Below, one piece after another: positions 21,088 to 29,296 of a stretch of 64,000 nucleotides of DNA. Origin of the DNA: Arthrobacter sp. OVS8 (GTDB taxonomy: Bacteria > Actinomycetota > Actinomycetes > Actinomycetales > Micrococcaceae); NCBI GenBank assembly GCA_028370155.1, contig CP116670.1:744001-808000 (forward strand), in the 5' to 3' direction. The position numbers and the translations under genes are program-made. Positions within the stretch are counted from its first letter, which is position 1. The number at the start of each line of letters is the position of its first letter. The notes beneath the pieces were generated by a model. That model had not been told where the DNA came from and ran no database searches. It saw only the letters and a program-made list of their open reading frames with translations.

Positions 21088-21867
21088 TCATTCCCGCTTG
21101 CGGGCCACCGCGAAGATCCGCCGGAACGGGAACACGGTGCCGTGCGGCCCGGCCGGGTAGGCCCCGGCCAGCCGCTCCGAGTATTCGGCTTCGAAATCGC
21201 GGGCCTCCCCGGCGGACAACGCCGCGAGAACAGGCCGGAGTCCGGTACCGCGGACCCACTCCAGGACGGGGTTCGGGCCGGTGAGGAGCTGGCTGTACGT
21301 GGTCTCCCACGCGTCCGCATCGCAGCCGGCGTCGAGCATGATGTTCAAGTAGTCCTCCGGTTCGCCCACAACGTCGTCGTGGCGGAGCACACCGGCCAGC
21401 CGGCCCTTCCATTCCGCCGAGTCCGCCAGCCCGCGCATCAGGGCGTGCGAGGGGGCGTTGAAGTTGCCGGGCACCTGTAGCGCAAACCAGGCTCCGGGCT
21501 TGAGCGCGGCGAGCCAGCGCGCCAGCAGGTCCCGGTGGCCCGGCACCCACTGCAGGGCGGCGTTGGTGACGACGACGTCGGTGTCCTCCGAGGGCATCCA
21601 GCCGGCGATGTCCGCCGGCCCGAAGGAGAGGTTGGGCAGCCGTTCGGCGTGGGCCGCTGATTGGGCCAGCATCTCCGCGGACGAGTCCAGGCCGGTGACC
21701 TCCGCCGTGGGCCACCGCTCGGCAAGGGTGGCCGTGAGGTTCCCGGGACCGCAGCCGAGGTCGACGACGTGCCGGGGAGCGTCCGCATGGACCCGGGCCG
21801 TCAGGTCGAAGTACGGCCTGTCACGGTAGTCCCCGAACTGCACGTACTTGGCGGGATCCCATTTCAC
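21088..21867 (-). CDS. tam: Trans-aconitate 2-methyltransferase-like SAM methyltransferase
   Basis: The 259-residue protein is a class I SAM-dependent methyltransferase. Motif I is [16 protein letters not shown] (about residues 33-48), followed by [11 protein letters not shown] and [11 protein letters not shown]. The N-terminus [20 protein letters not shown] is characteristic of trans-aconitate methyltransferases, which detoxify the aconitase inhibitor trans-aconitate. The start is GTG (21865-21867) with GGAGGAAAG upstream. The gene is intact and stands alone, divergent from the helicase. Substrate is inferred from family resemblance only. Confidence 0.82.
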   Translation of the reverse strand: MKWDPAKYVQFGDYRDRPYFDLTARVHADAPRHVVDLGCGPGNLTATLAERWPTAEVTGLDSSAEMLAQSAAHAERLPNLSFGPADIAGWMPSEDTDVVVTNAALQWVPGHRDLLARWLAALKPGAWFALQVPGNFNAPSHALMRGLADSAEWKGRLAGVLRHDDVVGEPEDYLNIMLDAGCDADAWETTYSQLLTGPNPVLEWVRGTGLRPVLAALSAGEARDFEAEYSERLAGAYPAGPHGTVFPFRRIFAVARKRE

Positions 21868-22050
21868 GGCTTTCCTCCGGTCATTGGTGAACGGCGCGAC
21901 GTCCGAAGCCTAACCCCGGCCGGGACGGCGGCCAAGGAGGCGCGCGCCGCAGCGCATGCTTCGTCCGGGCGCTTCGTCCCAGCCCACCCGGCGCTCCCGG
22001 CTGCTCCGTCCCGGGCACCGGCCACTAAGCGGGCCACTAAGCTGGGGGCA

Positions 22051-24595
22051 ATGAAACTTGTTGATCAGCTCCCCGCCCCGGCCGCGCGAGTCCCAGGCCG
22101 GACCGGCCTTGACCCGGACGAGCTCTACACCCGCTTCGTCGAGTGGACGGAAACCCGCGGGCTGGCCCTGTACACCGCCCAGGACGAGGCCGTCATGGAG
22201 CTCGCCGCCGGCGCCAACGTCATCCTGGCGACCCCCACCGGCTCCGGGAAATCCCTCGTTGCCATCGCCGCCCATTTCCAGGCCATGGCCCGCGGCCAGC
22301 GCAGCTACTACACCGCACCGATCAAGGCCCTCGTCTCGGAGAAGTTCTTCGCCCTGTGCGAGATCTTCGGCGCCGAGAACGTGGGAATGATCACCGGCGA
22401 CTCCGGCGTCAACCAGGATGCCCCGATCATCTGCTGCACGGCGGAAATCCTGGCCAACATCGCCCTCCGCGAAGGTGCCGCCGCCGAGCTCGGCGCCGTC
22501 ATCATGGACGAATTCCACTTCTACTCCGACCCGCAGCGCGGCTGGGCGTGGCAGGTGCCGCTGCTGGAACTCCCCAGGCGCAATTCCTGCTGATGTCCGC
22601 AACGCTGGGCGACGTCAGCCGCTTCGAAGCCGGCATCACCGAACTGACCGGCCGCACGACGACGACCGTCAGTTCGGCGGAACGGCCCATCCCGCTGCAC
22701 TACTACTACGAGCAGACGCCGGTCCACGAGACCCTTGAGGAGCTGCTCGCGACGAAGCAGGTTCCTGTCTATGTGGTGCACTTCAGCCAGGTGGAGGCGA
22801 TCGACCGGGCCCAGAACCTGATGAGCATCAACGTCTGCACCCGCGAGGAGAAGGACAAGATCGCCGAGCTGATCGCCGGTTTCCGCTTCGCCGCCGGGTT
22901 CGGCAAGACCCTCAACCGGCTGGTCCGGCACGGCATCGGCGTCCACCATGCCGGCATGCTGCCCAAATACCGCCGCCTGGTGGAGCAGCTCGCCCAGGCC
23001 GGGCTGCTCAAGGTCATCTGCGGGACGGACACACTCGGCGTGGGCATCAACGTCCCCATCCGCACCGTCCTGCTCACCGCACTGAGCAAGTACGACGGCG
23101 TCCGCACCCGGCTGCTGAACTCCCGCGAATTCCACCAGATCGCCGGCCGCGCCGGACGGGCCGGCTACGACACCGCCGGGACCGTGGTGGTGCAGGCCCC
23201 GGAGCACGTCACGGAGAACGTCAAGGCGATGGCCAAGGCCACTGCCAAATTCGGCGACGACCAGAAGAAGCTCCGCCAGGTGGTCAAGAAGAAACCGCCG
23301 GAGGGCTTCGTGTCCTGGGGAGAACCGACGTATCAGCGCCTGGTGGAATCCGCCCCGGACCCGCTGACGTCAAGCTTCACCGTGACCCACGCGATGCTGA
23401 TGAACCTGATGGAGCGGCCCGGCGATCCGTTCAAGGCCGCGCGGCGGCTGCTCACCGAAAACCATGAGCCCCGCTCTTCCCAGCTGCAGCTGATGAAGAA
23501 GGCCCTCGGAATCTACCGCGAACTGCTGGCCGCGGGTGTCGTTGAGCGCATCCCGCTTCATGAGCAGGGCGCCGACGGCCGCACGGTCCGGCTCACGGTC
23601 CATCTGCAGGCCAACTTCGCCCTGAACCAGCCGCTGTCCCCTTTCGCCCTCGCGGCCCTGGACCTGCTGGATCCGGAGTCGCCGTCGTACGCCCTCGACG
23701 TGGTGTCCGTGATCGAAGCCACGCTCGAGAAGCCCCGGCAGATCCTCTCCGCGCAGCAGAAGAAGGCCCGCGGCGAGGCGATCGCCGCGATGAAGGCGGA
23801 CGGGATCGACTACGACCAGCGTATGGCCATGCTGGAAGAGGTCACCTACCCGCAGCCGCTGGCGGAGCTCCTGGGCGAGTCCTTCGAGGTCTACCGCCGG
23901 GCCGCGCCGTGGATCGGCGACTTTGAGCTCGCGCCCAAGTCCGTGGTCCGGGACATGTACGAGCGCGCGATGAACTTTGGCGAATTCGTCCAGTTCTACG
24001 GGCTGGCCCGCTCCGAGGGCATCGTGCTGCGCTACCTCGCCGACGGATTCAAGGCACTGCGGCAGACCGTTCCGCAGGACGCCCTCCGCGAAGACCTCGA
24101 AGACCTCATCGCGTGGCTCGGCGAACTGGTCCGCCAGGTCGACTCCAGCCTGCTGGATGAGTGGGAGGAGCTCACGTCCGGCAAGGCGCCGACGCCGCAT
24201 GACGCTCCCCGCCCCCGCCGCCGTCGCTGACGTCCAACGTCCGCGCCTTCCGCGTGATGGTCCGCAACGAAATGTTCCGCCGGGTGGAGCTCTTCGCGGA
24301 CGAGGACGCCGCTGCCCTGGCCCAGCTCGATGCCGGGTCCGGCTGGGACGCCGAACGCTGGGAGGACGCGCTGGATGACTACTTCGACGAGCACGACGAC
24401 ATCGGCACCGGCCCGGACGCCCGCGGCCCGGGCCTGCTGATCATCACCGAGGACACCGGTACGTGGAAGGTCCGGCAGATCTTCGAGGACCCGGCCGGCA
24501 ACCACGACTGGGGCATCTCGGCCGATGTGGACCTCGCGGCGTCGGACGAGACCGGCACCGCGGTGGTACGGGTGACGGACGTGAACCGGCTCTAG
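22051..24595 (+). CDS. DEAD/DEAH-box RNA helicase with C-terminal DUF3516
   Basis: This is a Ski2/Mtr4-like superfamily 2 helicase with the actinobacterial DUF3516 C-terminal region. Motif I is ATPTGSGKS (residues 60-68), motif II DEFH, motif III MSATL, and motif VI is the [12 protein letters not shown] block. Two frame breaks each lack one C: near 22575 ([15 protein letters not shown]) and near 24200, just after PTPHDAP. The second break separates the last 120 residues, which begin with a proline run and [18 protein letters not shown] and end VRVTDVNRL. Counting both, the protein is about 848 residues, so the short reading after 24230 is the C-terminus and not a separate gene. TAAGCT seven bases before the ATG may be the -10 of a leaderless transcript. 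Confidence 0.88.
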
Positions 24596-24662
24596 GCCGT
24601 CCGGGATCCGGAGGCTGCGGGCCGCCCGTGAGCCCGCACCACGTCTTGGCCCGAACAACTTG

Positions 24663-24674
24663 TAAACTCGGACA
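24663..24674 (+). promoter_or_regulatory. Predicted leaderless promoter (TAAACT-N6-ATG)
   Basis: TAAACT (24663-24668) matches the -10 consensus and is followed by six bases and the ATG of the acetyltransferase gene. No ribosome-binding site is present between them. The spacing places the predicted transcription start on the start codon. Confidence 0.55.
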
Positions 24675-25172
24675 ATGAGTGTAATCCGGCCCGCGACGGC
24701 GAACGATGTCCCCGCAATCCTGCAGATGATCCACGACCTGGCCATCTACGAAAAGGAACCGGACGCCGTCCGGAACACCCCGGAGATGCTGACCGAGGTC
24801 CTGTTCGGCGAAAATCCGCGGGTGTTCGCCGCGATGGCCGAGAACGAGGCCGGGGACGTCCGGGGCTTCGCCCTCTGGTTCCTGAACTACTCCACCTGGG
24901 AGGGCGTTCACGGCATCTACCTCGAGGACCTTTACGTGCGTCCCGAGGCCCGCGGCGAAGGCCACGGCAAAGCGCTGCTGCAGCACCTGGCCGCGACCGC
25001 CGTCGAGCGCGGCTACGCGCGCGTCGAATGGAGCGTCCTGGACTGGAACGAGCCCTCCATCAATTTCTACAAGAAGCTGGGCGCCAGCCCGATGGACGAA
25101 TGGTCCACGTTCCGGCTCACCGGCGAGGCGCTCGAAGCGTTTGGCGCCCGCCAGGTCCAGGCCCGTGGCTGA
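24675..25172 (+). CDS. GNAT-family N-acetyltransferase (diamine acetyltransferase-like)
   Basis: The 165-residue protein is a GNAT acetyltransferase. The N-terminal IRPATANDVPAILQMIHDL and the acetyl-CoA-binding block YLEDLYVRPEARGEGHGKAL (motif A, Q/RxxGxG/A variant) are clear, and WNEPSINFYKKLGA is the usual C-terminal block. The overall pattern resembles SSAT-like polyamine or thialysine acetyltransferases, but the substrate is not certain. The frame is intact. Its stop overlaps the start of the peptidase gene that follows, so the two form a small operon. Confidence 0.83.
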   Translation: MSVIRPATANDVPAILQMIHDLAIYEKEPDAVRNTPEMLTEVLFGENPRVFAAMAENEAGDVRGFALWFLNYSTWEGVHGIYLEDLYVRPEARGEGHGKALLQHLAATAVERGYARVEWSVLDWNEPSINFYKKLGASPMDEWSTFRLTGEALEAFGARQVQARG

Positions 25173-26616
25173 CCGCCTTTTCGCTCCCCGGTCTGTCGCA
25201 GACCGGCCCGCAGCGGGCGGGTCTGCCCCGGGCGCTTCCCGGGCCGATCTGCCGCTGACCGGCTCCGGGGTGGCGGACCTGCTGGAGGCTGCGCGTCCGC
25301 CCGTCCCGCACACCATCAAGGCGCGGCACGAATACCGCGGGATGCGCACCGCGGAGCACTACTTCGAAGTCCCGCTGGACCACTTCGGCGAGGACGCGGC
25401 GGCCGGTGAGACCCTCACCGTCTTTGCCCGCGAATACGTCTCCACGGACCACAGCGAGGAAGAGGCCGCGCAGCTCCCGTGGCTGCTCTACCTGCAGGGC
25501 GGCCCGGGCGGGCGCGGCAACCGCCTCCCGGCCCTCGGCGGCTGGAGCAAGGCCGCCGCGAAGGACTTCCGCATTCTGATGCTGGACCAGCGCGGCACCG
25601 GCCTGTCCTCCGCGATCGACCGCAAGACCCTCCCGCTGCGGGGGAACGACGCCGACCAGGCGGACTATCTGGCGCACTTCCGGGCGGATTCCATCGTCGC
25701 CGACGCCGAAGCCATCCGGCTGGCACTGGGGTCCGGGCCGTGGACCATCTACGGCCAGAGCTACGGCGGCTTCTGTGCCCTCAGCTACCTCTCGTTCGCC
25801 CCGGAAGGCCTGCGTGAAGCCCTGATCACCGGCGGACTCGGCCCGCTCACCGGGCCCGCGGACCGGGTCTACCGGGCCACCTTCCAGCGGGTGGCGGCGC
25901 GCAACAAGGAATACTTCGGCCGCTACCCCGAGGACCGGACAGCGGTCACCCGGATCGCGCGGCACCTACGCGATACGGAGGAATTCCTGCCCGACGGCGA
26001 ACGGCTCACCGTGGAGCGCTTCCAGATGGTGGGTTCTTTCCTGGGCGGCAACACCCGCGTCGATGCCCTGCACCATCTTCTGGAGGATGCCTTCGTCGGC
26101 ACACCCGCCGGCGACCGCCTGTCGGACGCCTTCCTGGACCAGGTCCGAGGCCTGGTGTCACGGTCGGCCAACCCGCTGTACGCGCTGATGCACGAGTCGA
26201 TCTACGGCCAGGGTGAGTCCACCGACTGGGCCGCGTGGCGGGTCCTGCAGGACTTCCCGGAGTTCTCCCCGGAGGCCCCCGAACCACTGCTCACCGGTGA
26301 GATGGTCTACCCCTGGTACTTCGAACAGGATCCCGCCCTCCGGCCGCTGCGGAACGTCGCCGGGCTGCTCGCAGAAAAGGACGACTGGCCGCCGTTGTAC
26401 GACCCCGCCCGGCTCGCACGCAACACCGTGCCGGTGGCCGCGGCCGTGTACAGCGATGACATCTACGTGGACCGCGAGCTCTCGCTGGAGACGGCCGCAG
26501 CCGTCCGCGGCCTGCAGGTCTGGGAGTCGGCGGACTTCCATCATGACGGCATCGCGGACGACGGCGAGGGCATCTTTGCCCGGCTCCTCGGCCTGACCCG
26601 CTCCGTCAGGGCGTAG
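25165..26616 (+). CDS. Alpha/beta hydrolase, proline iminopeptidase-like (peptidase S33)
   Basis: The protein has an alpha/beta hydrolase fold typical of proline iminopeptidases, which remove N-terminal proline from peptides. Visible blocks are the oxyanion-hole segment LYLQGGPGGRGNR, LMLDQRGTGLSS, the nucleophile elbow YGQSYGGFCAL with the catalytic serine, and FHHDGIADDG near the C-terminus with a plausible catalytic histidine. The GTG at 25165 gives a 483-residue product and overlaps the preceding stop by 8 bases. No signal peptide is seen, so it is probably cytosolic. The frame is intact. The 75 bases that follow contain a small GGCCC/GGGCC hairpin between convergent genes. Confidence 0.84.
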   Translation: MADRLFAPRSVADRPAAGGSAPGASRADLPLTGSGVADLLEAARPPVPHTIKARHEYRGMRTAEHYFEVPLDHFGEDAAAGETLTVFAREYVSTDHSEEEAAQLPWLLYLQGGPGGRGNRLPALGGWSKAAAKDFRILMLDQRGTGLSSAIDRKTLPLRGNDADQADYLAHFRADSIVADAEAIRLALGSGPWTIYGQSYGGFCALSYLSFAPEGLREALITGGLGPLTGPADRVYRATFQRVAARNKEYFGRYPEDRTAVTRIARHLRDTEEFLPDGERLTVERFQMVGSFLGGNTRVDALHHLLEDAFVGTPAGDRLSDAFLDQVRGLVSRSANPLYALMHESIYGQGESTDWAAWRVLQDFPEFSPEAPEPLLTGEMVYPWYFEQDPALRPLRNVAGLLAEKDDWPPLYDPARLARNTVPVAAAVYSDDIYVDRELSLETAAAVRGLQVWESADFHHDGIADDGEGIFARLLGLTRSVRA

Positions 26617-26691
26617 GTCCCGGCCCGGTCCTGGGCCGGACTCCCCGTCCCGGCCCGGCCACGCCTGCGCCCGGCAGTTGCGCTGCTGTTG

Positions 26692-28065
26692 TTAGGCCGC
26701 TGTTTGCAGCCGGCGGTCCAGGGCGGCGGCGCGCAGGGCGATCGCGAAGACCGCCAGGGCGACGGCGGCGGCCGCGATGTTGAGGCCCTGGTAGCCAACG
26801 CCGCTCATCACGAGTCCGGAGAATCCGGCCCCCACCGCGCCGGCGACCCCCATCAGGGTGTCCGAGACGCCCTGCACGAGGACGCGGTCGTCCGCGCCGA
26901 CGCTTTCGGCGAGCAGGGTGGAGCCGGCGATCGTGGCCGCGGACCAGCCCAGCCCCAGCAGCACCAGTCCGACGGTCACCAGGGCAGGCTGGGCCTGGCC
27001 GAATCCGGCCACCAGGACCGAGAGCAGGATCAGGCCGTGTCCCAGCAGGATGACGGGGAGCCTGCCGGTTTTGTCCGTCAGCCATCCCATGACCGGCGAG
27101 AGCGCGTACATCCCGGCGATGTGCAGCGAGATGGTGAACCCGATCAGGACCAGGACGTCGGTGCTGGCGGCGTGGGCGTGGCCGGACGGCATGTCGGCCA
27201 GGGGGCCCTCGGTCAGCAGTTGCAGGTGCAGGGGCGTCATCGACATCACGGCGGCCATGCAGCCATGGGCGGCAATCACGGCGAGGAGCGCCAGCCCCGC
27301 CCGCGGCGAGGCCTTGATGGCGCGCAATCCGTGGCGGAGGCCGTGCCGCCGTCGGGCACTGCTGGTGCCGCCGGCACCGCCCGTGACTCCCGCGGACGTC
27401 GCCGGCCCGCCGGAACGGAGCCGTGCTGCCAGCAGCAGCGGATCCGGCCGCAGGCCGATGAACAGCAGCAGCGCGGCCAGGGCAAGCCCTGCCGCGGAGA
27501 AGACAAAGGGCCCGGCCAGGGCCGGCAGGCCTAGGGCCTCCCCGACGAGGGCGCCGGGACGGATGAGGTTGGGACCGGCGACGGCGCCGATGGTCACGGC
27601 CCACACGACGATGGCCAGGGAGCGGCCGCGGTGTTCCGGATCGGCGAGGTCGACGGCGGCGAAGCGGGCCTGCAGGTTGGCGGCCGTGCCGAGGCCCAGG
27701 AGGGCCGCGGCGAGCAGCAGCACCGGGAAGTACCCCGTCACCGTGGACACGATCACCAGCAGGGATCCGGCCATGGCGGCGAGCAGGCCCGTGACGAGGG
27801 AGGAGCGCCGGCCGCGCCGACCGGCCAGTCCGGCGAGGGGCAGGGCGGTCGCAGCCGCCCCGAGGGTCATGATCGTGGTGACCGACCCGGCCCAGGCGTT
27901 GGAGCCAGAGAGCTGGACGGCCAGCAGGGAGCCGACGGACAGGCTGGCGCCGCTGCCTATGCCGCTGAGGAGCTGCGCCGTGCTCAGCACCCAAACGGTA
28001 CGGCGCTGGACCCGTTGGGGATCCAGCGCCGTACCGTTCACTGCCGTTGTGTCAAAGATTTTCAC
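26692..28065 (-). CDS. Major facilitator superfamily transporter
   Basis: The 457-residue protein has about twelve hydrophobic segments in two halves joined by a basic loop (about residues 222-250). MFS signatures include GLAGRRGRRSS between segments 2 and 3 and MGWLTDKTGRLP in the second half. It resembles drug or metabolite efflux permeases, but the substrate cannot be told. The GTG start (28063-28065) stands six bases after TAAGCT, predicting a leaderless mRNA. Codons about 10-24 contain a perfect 17-bp hairpin (annotated separately), so the first stem arm would lie less than 30 bases from the 5' end of such an mRNA. The frame is intact. Confidence 0.85.
   Translation of the reverse strand: MKIFDTTAVNGTALDPQRVQRRTVWVLSTAQLLSGIGSGASLSVGSLLAVQLSGSNAWAGSVTTIMTLGAAATALPLAGLAGRRGRRSSLVTGLLAAMAGSLLVIVSTVTGYFPVLLLAAALLGLGTAANLQARFAAVDLADPEHRGRSLAIVVWAVTIGAVAGPNLIRPGALVGEALGLPALAGPFVFSAAGLALAALLLFIGLRPDPLLLAARLRSGGPATSAGVTGGAGGTSSARRRHGLRHGLRAIKASPRAGLALLAVIAAHGCMAAVMSMTPLHLQLLTEGPLADMPSGHAHAASTDVLVLIGFTISLHIAGMYALSPVMGWLTDKTGRLPVILLGHGLILLSVLVAGFGQAQPALVTVGLVLLGLGWSAATIAGSTLLAESVGADDRVLVQGVSDTLMGVAGAVGAGFSGLVMSGVGYQGLNIAAAAVALAVFAIALRAAALDRRLQTAA
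27994..28038 (-). promoter_or_regulatory. Perfect 17-bp hairpin within the start of the MFS gene
   Basis: Bases 27994-28010 (AACGGTACGGCGCTGGA) are the exact reverse complement of 28022-28038, with an 11-base loop. The element lies wholly within coding sequence for residues about 10-24. Such a long perfect stem in a coding region is unlikely by chance and may control translation or early termination of the transporter mRNA; the role is inference. Confidence 0.7.
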
Positions 28066-28077
28066 GGTCCGAGCTTA
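28066..28077 (-). promoter_or_regulatory. Predicted leaderless promoter of the MFS gene
   Basis: On the minus strand TAAGCT (28077-28072), then six bases, then the GTG start at 28065. There is no Shine-Dalgarno site. The promoter lies in the 27-base gap after the terC stop. Confidence 0.5.
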
Positions 28078-28092
28078 GCCGAACCGTGCCGG

Positions 28093-29121
28093 TTACTCGG
28101 CGTCGCTCATGCTCTTGCGTGAGTCCTCTTCGAGCCGGGCATCCACCTTGGACTGCGTCGCCTTGGAGCTGATCAGGCTGGCGATCACGGCGATGATAAT
28201 GGTGCCGATGATTACGCCCAGCGAGACGAAGGTCGGGATCTCGGGGGCCCATTCGATGTGCTGGCCGCCGTTGATGAAGGGCAGTTCATTGACGTGCATG
28301 GCGTGCAGGATCAGCTTCACGCCGATGAACGCGAGGATCACCGAGAGGGCGTGCTTCAGGTAGATCAGGCGGGACATCAGGCCACCGAGCAGGAAGTACA
28401 GCTGCCGCAGGCCCATCAGGGCGAAGATGTTGGCGGTGAAGACGATAAACGCGCTCTGGGTCAGGCCGAAGATGGCCGGGATGGAGTCCACCGCGAAGAG
28501 CAGGTCCGTCAGGCCGATGGTCACGAAGACGATCAGCATCGGAGTGAAGACCTTTTTGCCGTCCACTACGGTGCGGAGTTTGCCGCCGTCGAACTTCTCC
28601 GACATCGGCAGGACCTTGCGGATCCGGGCGATGAGCGGGTTTTCCTTGTCCTCCTCGTCCTCACCCTCGTCCTGGGCCTGCTTCCAGGCGGTCCACAGCA
28701 GGAACACGCCGAAGATGTAGAAGACCCAGCTGAACTGTTCGATCACGATCGCACCCAGCAGGATAAAGATGCCGCGGAGGATCAAGGCGATGATGATGCC
28801 CACCATAAGGACTTCCTGCTGGTACTTACGCGGTACCGAGAAGCGGGCCATGATGATGATGAAAACGAACAGGTTGTCGATGCTGAGGCTGTACTCAGTC
28901 ACCCAGCCGGCGAGGAACTGCCCGCCGTATTCCGGGCCGGTGAACGCGAACATGGCGCCGGCAAAGAGCAGGGCGAGGGCGATGTAGAACGACACCCACA
29001 GGCCGGCCTCCTTCATGGAGGGCTCGTGCGGACGCTTGAGGACCAGCAGCAGGTCAATGGCCAGGATGATGCCGAGGACGACGAAGGAGCCGATCTCAAA
29101 CCAGACGGGAAGTTCGGGCAC
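28093..29121 (-). CDS. TerC-family membrane protein, probable manganese exporter
   Basis: The 342-residue protein is a TerC/Alx-type integral membrane protein with seven or more hydrophobic segments. The family signatures with conserved acidic residues are visible: TEYSLSIDNLFVFI and LTDLLFAVDSIPAIFG. An acidic cytoplasmic loop (DEGEDEEDKENP) lies in the middle. Family members in several bacteria export Mn2+, often under a yybP-ykoY riboswitch, and a sequence with that riboswitch's conserved ends lies directly upstream here. The start is GTG with AAAGG before it. The frame is intact. A role in metal homeostasis is well supported; tellurite resistance is only the historical name. Confidence 0.88.
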   Translation of the reverse strand: MPELPVWFEIGSFVVLGIILAIDLLLVLKRPHEPSMKEAGLWVSFYIALALLFAGAMFAFTGPEYGGQFLAGWVTEYSLSIDNLFVFIIIMARFSVPRKYQQEVLMVGIIIALILRGIFILLGAIVIEQFSWVFYIFGVFLLWTAWKQAQDEGEDEEDKENPLIARIRKVLPMSEKFDGGKLRTVVDGKKVFTPMLIVFVTIGLTDLLFAVDSIPAIFGLTQSAFIVFTANIFALMGLRQLYFLLGGLMSRLIYLKHALSVILAFIGVKLILHAMHVNELPFINGGQHIEWAPEIPTFVSLGVIIGTIIIAVIASLISSKATQSKVDARLEEDSRKSMSDAE

Positions 29122-29149
29122 GAAGATACCTTTCGCAGGGTGTGACGGT

Positions 29150-29285
29150 GCGGTGTAAGTCTCTCCGACTGGCCTGGGTCCGGTACGACGTACCTGGTAC
29201 TGCCTGGCTGCCCGCTACGCCCGGCAGGGCATCTGTGCCGTGCGTGTTGACGATCGTAGCGCTTGGGATACTCCCCTACGTCCGC
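29150..29285 (-). promoter_or_regulatory. yybP-ykoY manganese riboswitch candidate upstream of terC
   Basis: Reading the minus strand from 29285, the leader has GCGGACGTA, then GGGGAGTA (29276-29269), a variable middle with GTCAACACGC, and then CGGAGAGACTTAC (29167-29155) and CACCGC. GGGGAGUA and the GGAGAGAC-type block are the conserved junction loops of the yybP-ykoY family, and the ends can pair as P1 (GCGG with CCGC, GTA with TAC). The 3' end is about 29 bases before the terC start. Mn2+ sensing is inferred from the family. Confidence 0.72.
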
Positions 29286-29296
29286 CCAACATTACC

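Noticed and set aside
24254..24595. A separate small gene after the helicase
   Set aside because: Restoring one C near 24200 joins it in frame to the helicase as the DUF3516 C-terminus.
26618..26650. A strong bidirectional terminator between the S33 peptidase and the MFS gene
   Set aside because: The GGCCC/GGGCC stem is only about five pairs in a very GC-rich stretch; it is too weak to call.
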